Shown piece by piece: positions 32,439 through 40,334 of a stretch of 42,661 nt of DNA. The position numbers were made by a program, and so were the translations under genes. Source of the stretch: JBBRXZ01 sp038232415 (lineage in GTDB: Bacteria; Patescibacteriota; Saccharimonadia; Saccharimonadales; UBA4665); contig JBBSHY010000005.1 of the NCBI GenBank assembly GCA_038232415.1, positions 1-42,661 on the forward strand. The letters are read 5' to 3'. Under the pieces are notes generated by a model. That model made no database searches and was not told the DNA's origin. It saw only the letters and a list, made by a program, of their open reading frames with translations. How positions within the stretch are numbered: position 1 is the first letter of the stretch; every line of letters begins with the position of its first letter.

Positions 32439-32747
32439 TTAGATGATCTTTGTAATCTTAAGGGTTGTTTGGTGCTGGCGATGTCCGCGAACGGTACGAA
32501 CCCGTTTTTTAGCCTTATAACGGATAGAAGTTACTTTATCAGCTTGTATGTCGGCTTCCAAGATGTCAGCTGTGACTTTAACTTTAGCGACGTTTGGTGT
32601 GCCGATAGTAACCTGGCTATCATCTATAACCAGTAATGGTTCGAAATCAATACTTTTGCCTGGCGTTTTAACGAGCTCAACCTTGAGTGTTTCGCCTTCC
32701 TGCACAATATATTGCTTACCGCCGGTCTGAATAACTGCCTTTTTCAT
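32439..32747 (-). CDS. rplU: 50S ribosomal protein bL21
   Basis: A 102-residue bL21 starting at ATG 32747 (MKKAVIQTGGKQYIVQEGE), with the closing KKRVRTVRGHRQHQTTLKI block that carries the family signature. It binds 23S rRNA. An extended -10 (TGGTATGCT, core 32756-32761) is 8 nt before the ATG, so its mRNA is probably leaderless and separate from ileS. rpmA (bL27), the usual partner directly downstream, is not present here. Confidence 0.95.
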   Translation of the reverse strand: MKKAVIQTGGKQYIVQEGETLKVELVKTPGKSIDFEPLLVIDDSQVTIGTPNVAKVKVTADILEADIQADKVTSIRYKAKKRVRTVRGHRQHQTTLKITKII

Positions 32748-32765
32748 ATCCATAGAGCATACCAA

Positions 32766-32798
32766 AAAAGCCCGCCCCTGTAAAGCAGCCGGCAGCAG
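32766..32798 (-). terminator. Probable terminator after ileS
   Basis: On the minus strand a GC-rich imperfect stem (GCCGGC with GCGGGC, one mismatch) is followed by TTTTTT, placed between the ileS stop and the rplU promoter. Confidence 0.5.
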
Positions 32799-32809
32799 AC
32801 GACAGCTAA

Positions 32810-35725
32810 TTAGGTCTTTAGCTTGGTAATACCGATTATAAGCTCAGCGCCGTTGGTTTTGACGGTTACACTGAAGTCAGTTTCGTCGGAATTAACCGGT
32901 GATTCAGCCAGTGTCTTGGCCAATGTTTCCTGTTTTATTATATCTGTTAGGGCTGAATCTTTGAGGAGTTTTGTTAACTCTTCGTCTTGAGTTCCAAGGT
33001 CTAGGATGATGCGATCGTCTACTTCCAGGCCGGCTTGTTTACGGGCTTGCTGAACGTTTCGGATTACTTCACGCATCAGGCCTTCCTGTTTTAAGTCAGT
33101 GGTAATGCTTTTGTCTATTGACACTTTAAAATTAGTATCCTCAGGGTGTGAGTGGTAAATTTCTTTGACATTTGTTTCTTCAGCGATAATTTCCTCCAGT
33201 TCGCCAGATAGTTTTGTACCCGTGTAGGAAAGACTTTTGAGGGGTTGTCGGATTTTTACCATATCTTGAATATCACTTTTAAACATGCGTAAGGCTAGGC
33301 CGTGTTCAACAACTTTCCGGGTTCTATCCATATGATCAAGTATGAGTTCATTAATGTGGCCGGTTTCTGGCCAGTTTAGGAGGTGGACGGATTCGCCGCC
33401 GGTCAGCTTTCGGTAAAGCTCTTCGGCCAGGAACGGCGTGAACGGCGCCATGATAATGCTCAATTGCACCAGTACGTAGTGCAGCGTACGGTAAGCCAGA
33501 TGCTTGTCGGTATCATTGCCGCTCTTCCAGAAGCGTTTGCGGCTGCGGCGGACATACCAGTTGCTGGCATCATCTATAAACGGCAGGATGGGCTTCAGAG
33601 CGTTGGGCAGGTCATATTTCTGCATATGACGGTCAACTTCTTGATTGAGCTGATAGACGCGACTGATTACCCATTCGTCCAGAGGGTTCGTAAGTCCAGG
33701 TGTGGGATCGGTAAGATTACCGTCCCATTCCCATCTGTCCACATCGGCATACAGTGTAAAGAAGTCGTACATATTCCAGACCATTGCCAGTTTGCGGTGA
33801 ACGTCGTCTACCTCTTTATCCTGCAATGAAAAATCTTCGCCGTTTAACAGCGGTGAGCTCAGGAACAGAAAGCGCAAGGCGTCGGCGCTGTACTTATCCA
33901 TCAATTCGTTTGGGTCAGTGTAATTGCCATAGCTCTTGCTCATCTTACGGCCATCATTGCCGGCTAGTGTGCCGGTTACAATCACGTGCTCAAAGGAGTT
34001 CTTACCAAACAGGCCAACGGAAACTGTATGCAGGTAATAGAACCAGGCCCTGACCTGGCTGACATACTCTACTATGAAGTCGCCGGGAAAATTGTGTTCA
34101 AATTTTTCAGTGTTTTCGAACGGGTAATGGTACTGCGCGAATGGCATTGAGCCACTCTCGAACCAGGAGTCTAATACTTTGTCGATTCGCTGATATTCGA
34201 CACCTTCTATTGTGAAGGATACATCATCTACCCAAGGCCGGTGGTAATCGTCCAGCTCAATTCCTGATAACTCCTTGAGTTCATCATAGCTGCCTATCAC
34301 TTTGATGTGTTCTTTACCACTCTTATCAATCCCTTTCCAGACAGGCATGGCGGTGGCCCAGAAACGGTCCCGGCTGAGGTTCCAGTCCGGTGCACTTTCC
34401 ACCGTTTTGGCAAAACGGCCCTGTTTTATATGCTCGGGGAACCAGTAAATATCGCTATTTTGCTCCAGCATTTGCTGGCGTTGGCTCTCGATATCCATAA
34501 ACCAACTGGGGTGGGCGCGGTACATCAGTTTGGTGCCGCAGCGATGGCAATGCGGGTAGCTGTGCCGGATGTAGTCTATTTTCCAAACCACCCCAGTTTC
34601 GTGGAGCTTTTTAGCAATAGTTTTATTGATGTCCCAAACATACTCGCCTTTCCACTCGCCTTCAGTGTAAAAGCCATTATCATCAATGGTGTGGACGACT
34701 GGTATACCCTTTTCTTTAGCCAAGACATAGTCCTCCTCCCCGTAGGCAGGGGCCAAATGGACTAAGCCTGTGCCTTCTTCAAGTGTTACATAGTCAGCCG
34801 CCCAGACCTTGTGGGCGTTTTTACCACGGTCAGCAAAAAGCGGCTCATACTCCTTACCTATCAGTTCTTCACCCCTAAAGGTTCGCTTTATAGTATACGG
34901 GACAACGTTGTGTTTTTCATCTGTTAAAACTTTATCAATCAGCCCTTTGGCAATTACAACTACTTCCCCGTCTACTTCTACTTCAACGTACTCCAGTTTA
35001 GCGTTAACGGCAGCAGCGGTGTTAGCAGGCAAAGTCCATGGCGTAGTAGTCCAGACCAAGAGATAGGAGTCGCTGGCTTTGAGCTTTAACTTAACATATA
35101 CCGAAGGGTCAGTGACTTCTTGGTAGGCATTATCCATGGTCACCTCGGCCTTGCTGAGGGGCGTAGCATCGCGCGTACAGTAAAGAAGCACCTTTTCACC
35201 TTCATAGATCTTTCCTGCCTCATAGAGCTTCTTAAAAGCCCACCAGACCGACTCCATATAATCCTTATCCATTGTCTTGTAGGCACCCTGAAAATCGACC
35301 CAGCGGCCGATCCGCTCGATAGTATCCTCCCACTCGCTGCCGGTCTGGACCATATTAGCCCGGCAGGTATTGATGTATTCTTCAAGGCTGACTATGGTGC
35401 CGATGTCACGTTTATCGTGGATACCGAGTTTCTTCTCTGTAAAAACTTCGGCTGGCAGACCATGACAATCCCAACCCCAGACCCGCTCCACGCGCTTGCC
35501 TTTCATGGTCCAATAGCGTGGCACGGCATCTTTAATGGTGCTGACCAGCAGCGTGCCATGGTGCGGCACCCCCGTTATGAACGGCGGCCCGTCATAAAAT
35601 ACATAGGCGCCATTGGCCGGCCGCTGTTCGACCGACTTTTCGAATATACGGTTTTTCTTCCAGTACTTTACGAGGTCTTTCTCGTACTCAATGGCCTTGC
35701 GCCGCTTTCCCTTTTCAAACTTCAC
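32810..35725 (-). CDS. ileS: Isoleucyl-tRNA synthetase, eukaryote-like type
   Basis: A 971-residue class I synthetase. The N-terminal YVFYDGPPFITGVPHHGTLL contains the HIGH-equivalent HHGT (H55-T58), followed by RVWGWDCHGLPAE. The CP1 editing domain lies at about 190-390 (VWTTTPWTLPANTA). The ATP loop is GRKMSKSYGN. The C-terminal anticodon domain has no zinc-binding tail like that of E. coli IleRS. Sequence blocks place it with the IleRS2 type found in eukaryotes and several bacteria; such enzymes are often less sensitive to mupirocin. The start is GTG 35725 with AAGGAG 5-8 nt upstream. It is preceded by a T-box leader. Confidence 0.95.
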   Translation of the reverse strand: MKFEKGKRRKAIEYEKDLVKYWKKNRIFEKSVEQRPANGAYVFYDGPPFITGVPHHGTLLVSTIKDAVPRYWTMKGKRVERVWGWDCHGLPAEVFTEKKLGIHDKRDIGTIVSLEEYINTCRANMVQTGSEWEDTIERIGRWVDFQGAYKTMDKDYMESVWWAFKKLYEAGKIYEGEKVLLYCTRDATPLSKAEVTMDNAYQEVTDPSVYVKLKLKASDSYLLVWTTTPWTLPANTAAAVNAKLEYVEVEVDGEVVVIAKGLIDKVLTDEKHNVVPYTIKRTFRGEELIGKEYEPLFADRGKNAHKVWAADYVTLEEGTGLVHLAPAYGEEDYVLAKEKGIPVVHTIDDNGFYTEGEWKGEYVWDINKTIAKKLHETGVVWKIDYIRHSYPHCHRCGTKLMYRAHPSWFMDIESQRQQMLEQNSDIYWFPEHIKQGRFAKTVESAPDWNLSRDRFWATAMPVWKGIDKSGKEHIKVIGSYDELKELSGIELDDYHRPWVDDVSFTIEGVEYQRIDKVLDSWFESGSMPFAQYHYPFENTEKFEHNFPGDFIVEYVSQVRAWFYYLHTVSVGLFGKNSFEHVIVTGTLAGNDGRKMSKSYGNYTDPNELMDKYSADALRFLFLSSPLLNGEDFSLQDKEVDDVHRKLAMVWNMYDFFTLYADVDRWEWDGNLTDPTPGLTNPLDEWVISRVYQLNQEVDRHMQKYDLPNALKPILPFIDDASNWYVRRSRKRFWKSGNDTDKHLAYRTLHYVLVQLSIIMAPFTPFLAEELYRKLTGGESVHLLNWPETGHINELILDHMDRTRKVVEHGLALRMFKSDIQDMVKIRQPLKSLSYTGTKLSGELEEIIAEETNVKEIYHSHPEDTNFKVSIDKSITTDLKQEGLMREVIRNVQQARKQAGLEVDDRIILDLGTQDEELTKLLKDSALTDIIKQETLAKTLAESPVNSDETDFSVTVKTNGAELIIGITKLKT

Positions 35726-35740
35726 TGCTTCTCCTTAAAA

Positions 35741-35906
35741 TACAAAAACCCCTTTGCTTACAGGAGTTCCTTGCCGAGAACGGTACCATCCTGTTTTGGG
35801 GCTTAATTACGGTATAACGGACCTCTCCGGTGAGTTCTACTGGGCTGACTGCCTTTCTTCTCACTCCTCGCGGTTGATAGCCGCTCCAACGGATTTGCCA
35901 AATTGT
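35741..35906 (-). ncRNA. T-box leader with very short Stem I and Ile (AUC) specifier
   Basis: Read on the minus strand, the leader starts near 35906 after an extended -10. Stem I is a GCGG/CCGC hairpin whose loop CTATCAA carries AUC (35878-35876), the isoleucine codon. A Stem II region with AGTAGAAC (S-turn-like) follows. The T-box proper is AGGATGGTACCG (35792-35781), where TGGT can pair with the ACCA end of uncharged tRNA-Ile. The antiterminator joins ACAGGA (35794-35789) with TCCTGT (35765-35760), with ACCG/CGG inside. The competing terminator is ACTCCT (35767-35762) with AGGGGT (35753-35748) followed by TTTTT, sharing TCCT. Uncharged tRNA-Ile should raise ileS transcription. Confidence 0.88.
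35744..35767 (-). terminator. T-box attenuator terminator
   Basis: ACTCCT and AGGGGT form a six-pair stem (one G-U) with an eight-base loop and a TTTTT tail, mutually exclusive with the antiterminator because both use the TCCT at 35765-35762. Confidence 0.75.
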
Positions 35907-35912
35907 AACTCA

Positions 35913-35921
35913 ATTATAACA
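35913..35921 (-). promoter_or_regulatory. Extended -10 promoter of the ileS T-box transcript
   Basis: TGTTATAAT on the minus strand (35921-35913) is a perfect extended -10 box, about 7 nt before the predicted start of the T-box RNA. Confidence 0.65.
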
Positions 35922-35988
35922 CGGCTTATATACTTATAATCTAGGTATATATCTAAGGGTTAGCCACGTAAGCGGTTCCATTGCTACC

Positions 35989-36010
35989 AAGTGTCTCTCC
36001 CGGGACACTT
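35989..36010. promoter_or_regulatory. Inverted repeat upstream of the AbrB/MazE-like gene
   Basis: AAGTGTC (35989-35995) and GACACTT (36004-36010) are perfect inverted copies spaced by 8 nt. They lie around the -35 area of the predicted promoter (TACAAT 36034-36039), so they could be an operator for the product of the downstream gene. Confidence 0.4.
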
Positions 36011-36049
36011 TGTGCTTTTAAGCTATTTGTGGGTACAATATCACCACAT

Positions 36050-36304
36050 ATGTATCAAAAGAATAAGTTAGTCCGGGATGGTAATAGTTGGGCGATAAGA
36101 CTGCCTAAGGCATTACTTCAGCTTAGCGGTATAAAGCCAGGTAGTGAGGTTAAGTTGGAAGTTAAAAGAGGTAGAATTGTTATTTACCCCGCCAGTAAAA
36201 TCATTAATAAAGATGAGTATGAAAGGGCCAAGCAAGAGGCTAAGCAAGTCTGGGGTGAGGCTTTTGAAGATGTTTGGTTCGAAATATTCGGCATTGATGA
36301 ATAG
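36050..36304 (+). CDS. AbrB/MazE-like swapped-hairpin DNA-binding protein, without toxin partner
   Basis: An 84-residue protein. Residues 1-45 match the SpoVT-AbrB/MazE fold (KLVRDGNSWAIRLPKALLQLSGIKPGSEVKLEVKRGRIVIYP). The C-terminal 35 residues are acidic and helical and end in EDVWFEIFGIDE, resembling a toxin-neutralising tail. The next gene runs in the opposite direction and is not a PemK/MazF or PIN toxin, so this is an orphan antitoxin-like or simple regulatory protein. ATG 36050 is chosen because a TACAAT (36034-36039) lies 10 nt upstream and all family residues are downstream; a longer reading from 35981 would include the inverted repeat. Confidence 0.85.
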   Translation: MYQKNKLVRDGNSWAIRLPKALLQLSGIKPGSEVKLEVKRGRIVIYPASKIINKDEYERAKQEAKQVWGEAFEDVWFEIFGIDE

Positions 36305-36326
36305 TCAACTCACCGTCTAAATACTG

Positions 36327-36593
36327 TTAGACTCGGGCATAAGAAGCTACTTCGTCGAGTCGCGGCAGGCTGTCACCTTGCCAGATCTTATGGACATAAC
36401 CGTCAGCCTGTAACACCAGAATAGCTGGGTACTGCATAACGTCGTAAAGCGTAGCTGTAGCGCTGCCTTCCCTGGTATCAATACTGAGAACTTCAAGATG
36501 ATCAGATTGGTGACGGGTCTGGTAATTTTGGATAAATTCCTCAGTCAGTCGGCCGTGCTCGGAATTAGGACGGTAGAGTATCAAGACTCTCAT
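36327..36593 (-). CDS. Small thioredoxin-fold protein without the CxxC motif
   Basis: An 88-residue protein with a beta-alpha-beta-alpha-beta order: VLILYRPNSEH at the start, an EVLSIDTREGSATATLYDVMQYPAILVL middle with the cis-proline YPA, and a C-terminal VHKIWQGDSLP strand and helix. The place of the redox CxxC is taken by RPNSEH, so it is not a redox thioredoxin and may be a structural or binding relative. A TGCTAAACT (core 36603-36608) lies 9 nt before the ATG, suggesting a leaderless mRNA. It converges with the AbrB-like gene, 22 nt apart. Confidence 0.8.
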   Translation of the reverse strand: MRVLILYRPNSEHGRLTEEFIQNYQTRHQSDHLEVLSIDTREGSATATLYDVMQYPAILVLQADGYVHKIWQGDSLPRLDEVASYARV

Positions 36594-36710
36594 AGTAATT
36601 ACAGTTTAGCACATCAACACGAACCCGAAATGGCAAGTCACCGGCATTTTAAATTAATAGACAGTCAGGAGAGCATGTAAAATTTTCCTCCTCTGTGTTA
36701 TAAAAATGAG

Positions 36711-37262
36711 ATGGAATCCAGACACTCCGTAATCATATCTAAAGCCATACTTGAAGACGCCGAGTCAATTACCAGTATTCAAGCTATAACCTGGCTGGCT
36801 ACTTACCCTAATGCCGAGTTAAGCATCAGCGAAGAGTCTATTCGCAAGAGGATTGAAGGTACGAACGGCGAAAGAATAGCATCGCGCATTGAAAAATGGC
36901 GCTCTATAATTGCATCTTCTGGATCTAAGACCGGTCAAACTTATATCGCCCGAATAAACGATAAAGTCGTAGGTTTTGGTTCAGCCCGCATAACTGAGGC
37001 TAACCAGCGTATGATTGGCGCATTATACGTACTCCCAGAGGCACAAGGCAGAGGTGTCGGCAGAAAACTAATGCAAAAAGTCCTGGGTTGGCTCGGTTCC
37101 AACCAAGACATTTACGTAACGGTAGCTAGCTACAACCACAAGGCCATAAAATTCTACAAAAGCTTTGGTTTCAGAGTAACTGACAGACCAGTAGAAGACA
37201 CTGCGGCCCAGGTCAGCGGTGATATAGAAATTCCTGAAATCGAAATGGTTCTTAATTCTTAA
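36711..37262 (+). CDS. GNAT-family N-acetyltransferase
   Basis: A 183-residue acetyltransferase. The N-terminal strand and helices (ILEDAESITSIQAITWLATYP) are followed by YIARINDKVVGFGSARI, the acetyl-CoA loop in LYVLPEAQGRGVGRKLMQ (QGRGVG), and the ASYNHKAIKFYKSFGFRVT block. The substrate is unknown; similar enzymes act on small amines, ribosomal proteins or antibiotics. The start ATG 36711 lies 6 nt after a TATAAA with TG in front (TGTTATAAA, 36696-36704), so it is probably leaderless. A large hairpin element begins 15 nt after its stop codon. Confidence 0.9.
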   Translation: MESRHSVIISKAILEDAESITSIQAITWLATYPNAELSISEESIRKRIEGTNGERIASRIEKWRSIIASSGSKTGQTYIARINDKVVGFGSARITEANQRMIGALYVLPEAQGRGVGRKLMQKVLGWLGSNQDIYVTVASYNHKAIKFYKSFGFRVTDRPVEDTAAQVSGDIEIPEIEMVLNS

Positions 37263-37276
37263 CTTAGATGGGGCTT

Positions 37277-37398
37277 AAACGCTCAGGCTTGTGTGCAGTT
37301 TGGGATGAAAAGTGAGCACCGGAAAGTAGTCGTACTATATGGTACGACGGAGAGAGGAGCGGAAGTTTTCGCCCAAAATGTGCCAAGCCTGGGTGTTT
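37277..37398 (+). ncRNA. 122-nt long imperfect hairpin, candidate structured RNA
   Basis: On the plus strand AAACGCTCAGGCTTG (37277-37291) pairs with CAAGCCTGGGTGTTT (37384-37398) over 15 bp using two G-U pairs. After one bulged T it continues with five pairs (37293-37297 with 37379-37383), a G-A mismatch and TTTGGG/CCCAAA (37299-37304 with 37372-37377). A GAAAA/TTTTC helix (37307-37311 with 37366-37370) follows, and a terminal hairpin GTCGTAC/GTACGAC (37329-37335 with 37342-37348). The G-U pairs would be C-A mismatches on the minus strand, so a plus-strand RNA is favoured. It follows the GNAT gene and touches the nrdJ stop. It does not match SRP, 6S or tmRNA features that I know. Confidence 0.5.
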
Positions 37399-40237
37399 AG
37401 CTGCACCCGGTGGTGGAGCCGCAGGAGGTGCAAACGTAGCAGCTGCCAGCGCGCTGGGTCTGGTTGCCGCAGTTGTAGCACATAGGCGCTGTGTCGTCTT
37501 TTTTGATAGCATCATGGGCATGCGATGAACCGGGAGCAACATTGGCAGCCGGAGCTGAGGTGCTCACAGGGGGTGTAGGCTCAACGGCTGTCGGCCCAAC
37601 AGTTGCTTGCGCTTGCGAGTGAGTATCCGGGTTATTCGTCTCGGGTTCCTGTGATAGCAGATCGCCTTCGCTGAGTAAACTGGTCTGTGCATCCGGCATG
37701 TCATCGATTGAGGCCATACCTAGCTCTAACAGATCGTCAAAGTTCAAATAGCTGAGTGCTAAACGCCGGAATATGTAATCTACCAGACTGGATGCGGTGC
37801 GAATTTCGGCGTCGTCGGTAATGCCGGATGGCGCAAAAGACATATTGGTCAGTCCATGGACATAGCTTTTGAGCGGCACGCCGTATTGGAGTCCGTAGCT
37901 AACAGAAATAGCCAGGGCATCCATAACACCAGCTAAAGTTGAACCTTGCTTGGCGATCTTCATAAAGACTTCACCTGGGGTGCCGTCTTCAAACTCGCCA
38001 ATAGTGACATAGCCTTTACTGCCGGCAACTTTGAAAGATATGGTCTTAGCATTTCGCATCTTTGGCAGGGGACGCCGGACAGCACCCTTCAGTACAAACT
38101 TCTCCGGCGATTCAACCACGGCCGCTACCTCCGGCGCTATCTTTTCTAAGACTTCTTTTTTGGCCATGCTCAGGGGTTGGGCAACTTTACAGTTGTCGCG
38201 GTAAATGGCTACGGCTTTAAGGCCCATCTTCCAGGAATCAATATGGATTTGCTCGATATCTTCTACGGTAGCTTCTTCGGGCATATTAACGGTCTTGCTG
38301 ATGGCACCGCTCAGAAAAGGCTGAACAGCAGCCATCATCTTGACATGGCCCAGGTAATGAATGGAGTTGTCGCCCATGCTGCAGGCAAAGACGGCTTCAT
38401 GCTCTTTCTGAAGATGTGGCGCGCCAAGGATTGTTTTCTCTTCGTCGATGTAAGCCACAATGGCTTCGATTTGAGGCTTAGTATAGCCCAGAATCTTCAG
38501 GGCCCGCGGCACGGTCTGGTTAACGATACTCATGGTGCCGCCGCCAACCAGCTTTTTGACCTTAACCAGGCCAAGGTCAGGTTCTATGCCGGTGGTATCA
38601 CAATCCATCATCAGCCCAATGGTACCGGTCGGTGCCAGCACAGAGGCCTGGCTGTTACGTACTCCATACAATTCGCCAAGTTCTACGGCTTCGTCCCAGG
38701 CGCCGGCGGCGGCGCTGAGCAGTTCTTCGGATACCAGACTGGCATCAATCTTGGAAACTTCAGCACGATGCATTTTTAGCACGTTCAGCATAGCTTCTCT
38801 ATCTTTGGCAAAACCGCTGAAGGGACCAACACGGTTGGCAATTTTGGCGCTGGTAGCATAGGACTGACCGGTCAGCAGAGCAGTAATAGAGGCGGCAATA
38901 GCCCGGCCTTCATCAGAGTCATAAGGCAGCCCCAGCGCCATTAGCAAAGCTCCTAGATTGGCATAACCAATACCCAGTTCGCGGTAAGCCCTGGCAGTTT
39001 TCCCGATCGATTCTGTAGGGTACTCACTGTAGCCGACCAGGATTTCCTGGGCGGTAAAAATCAGCTCCACGGTATGAACAAAAGCTTTGATATCAAAAGT
39101 ATTATCCTCTTTGAGGTATTTAAGCAGATTGATACTAGCCAGATTACACGCTGAGTTGTCCAGGTGCATATATTCGCTACAGGGGTTAGAACCGTTTATA
39201 CGGCCTTGCTTTGGTGTAGTGTGCCATTTATTAATAGTAGTATCGAACTGCATGCCGGGGTCGGCGCACTCCCAGCTAGCTTCAGAAAATTGGCGCAGCA
39301 GCTGGCGGGCCTTAACTGTTTTGACAGGCTTACCATTAGTAACTGCTTTTAAGTCCCAATCGGCATCATCCTCTACTGCCTGCATGAAGTCGTCAGTCAC
39401 CCGGACCGAAATATTAGCATTTTGGTACTGGACGCTGAAGGAATCTTTGCCATCCAGGCTCATGTCCCAGCCGAGCGTCTGAAGGTCACGGGCTTTGCGC
39501 TCTTCGATAGCCTTACTCCAGATAAATTCTTCTACGTCCGGGTGGTCAACATTCAGGATGACCATTTTGGCAGCCCGCCGGGTTTTGCCACCGCTTTTTA
39601 TAGCTCCCGCGCTGGCGTCGGCACCGCGCATAAAGCTTAATGGTCCGCTGGCGGTCCCGGCACTTTTACCCAGCCGCTCCAGAGAAGACCTTATAGGGCT
39701 GATATTAATCCCGGAGCCCGAGCCGCCTTTGAAAATCATGCCTTCTTCCACATACCAGTTAAGAATAGCCGGCATTGTATCTTCGATTCCAAGGATAAAA
39801 CAAGCACTGGCCTGCTGAGCCCGCTCAGGCACACCTATGTTGAACCATACCGGGCTATTAAAGGCAGCCCTCTGCGTAGCCAGCACATATTTGAGCTCCT
39901 CACGAAAGTCTTCGGCTTCGGTTTCGCCCAAAAAGTAACCCTCCTGCAAGCCCTGGCGAGTCACTGTATCGGCTACCCGGTCAATTAGATGCTTGAGCGA
40001 ACTCTCGCGACTTTTCGTACCGGGCGTTCCGCTGAAATATTTCTGCGCCACGATATTGATAGCATTGAGCGACCAACCTTCGGTAAATTCAACGCCCTTT
40101 TGTTCAAAAACATGAGTATCGGTCATAGGATTTTTGATAATTGAATCGCGTTTAGTCCATTTCAGCTGATCGTAAGCTTTCGTCTTTGCAGGTGTAAAAA
40201 GCCGTTCTGTCCCTATACTGGTAGTCGTTTGTGCCAT
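37397..40237 (-). CDS. nrdJ: Adenosylcobalamin-dependent (class II) ribonucleotide reductase
   Basis: A 946-residue NrdJ. The active-site block NPCSEYMHLDN (351-361) has the thiyl Cys353 and Glu355; redox cysteines are Cys146 and Cys364. The segment GTIGLMMDCDTTGIEPDL and the C-terminal TSCGSTTGCS cysteine tail, which shuttles electrons from thioredoxin, are typical. It makes deoxyribonucleotides with B12 coenzyme and needs no oxygen. GGAGGA lies 9 nt before the ATG. It follows nrdR by 97 nt on the same strand and the two probably share a promoter. No cobalamin synthesis gene is in the window, so B12 must come from elsewhere. Confidence 0.96.
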   Translation of the reverse strand: MAQTTTSIGTERLFTPAKTKAYDQLKWTKRDSIIKNPMTDTHVFEQKGVEFTEGWSLNAINIVAQKYFSGTPGTKSRESSLKHLIDRVADTVTRQGLQEGYFLGETEAEDFREELKYVLATQRAAFNSPVWFNIGVPERAQQASACFILGIEDTMPAILNWYVEEGMIFKGGSGSGINISPIRSSLERLGKSAGTASGPLSFMRGADASAGAIKSGGKTRRAAKMVILNVDHPDVEEFIWSKAIEERKARDLQTLGWDMSLDGKDSFSVQYQNANISVRVTDDFMQAVEDDADWDLKAVTNGKPVKTVKARQLLRQFSEASWECADPGMQFDTTINKWHTTPKQGRINGSNPCSEYMHLDNSACNLASINLLKYLKEDNTFDIKAFVHTVELIFTAQEILVGYSEYPTESIGKTARAYRELGIGYANLGALLMALGLPYDSDEGRAIAASITALLTGQSYATSAKIANRVGPFSGFAKDREAMLNVLKMHRAEVSKIDASLVSEELLSAAAGAWDEAVELGELYGVRNSQASVLAPTGTIGLMMDCDTTGIEPDLGLVKVKKLVGGGTMSIVNQTVPRALKILGYTKPQIEAIVAYIDEEKTILGAPHLQKEHEAVFACSMGDNSIHYLGHVKMMAAVQPFLSGAISKTVNMPEEATVEDIEQIHIDSWKMGLKAVAIYRDNCKVAQPLSMAKKEVLEKIAPEVAAVVESPEKFVLKGAVRRPLPKMRNAKTISFKVAGSKGYVTIGEFEDGTPGEVFMKIAKQGSTLAGVMDALAISVSYGLQYGVPLKSYVHGLTNMSFAPSGITDDAEIRTASSLVDYIFRRLALSYLNFDDLLELGMASIDDMPDAQTSLLSEGDLLSQEPETNNPDTHSQAQATVGPTAVEPTPPVSTSAPAANVAPGSSHAHDAIKKDDTAPMCYNCGNQTQRAGSCYVCTSCGSTTGCS

Positions 40238-40334
40238 ATGATTTGTTCCTCCACTATTATTTATGATTTTTTATTATTAATTTAACTCTTTACGTGAATT
40301 TACCTCGCTCTCACTTCAAGGTAGATCCAAAATC

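Noticed and set aside
35120..35806. Plus-strand open frame (228 codons) opposite ileS and its leader
   Set aside because: It runs through the T-box leader and the conserved IleRS N-terminus; no independent support.
36050..36593. Toxin-antitoxin pair formed by the AbrB-like and thioredoxin-fold genes
   Set aside because: They are convergent, not an operon, and the second protein is thioredoxin-like, not a known toxin.
37277..37398. SRP RNA, 6S RNA or tmRNA
   Set aside because: The conserved GGAA/AGCAGCC apical motif of SRP RNA, the open central bubble of 6S RNA and the tRNA-like ends of tmRNA are not present.
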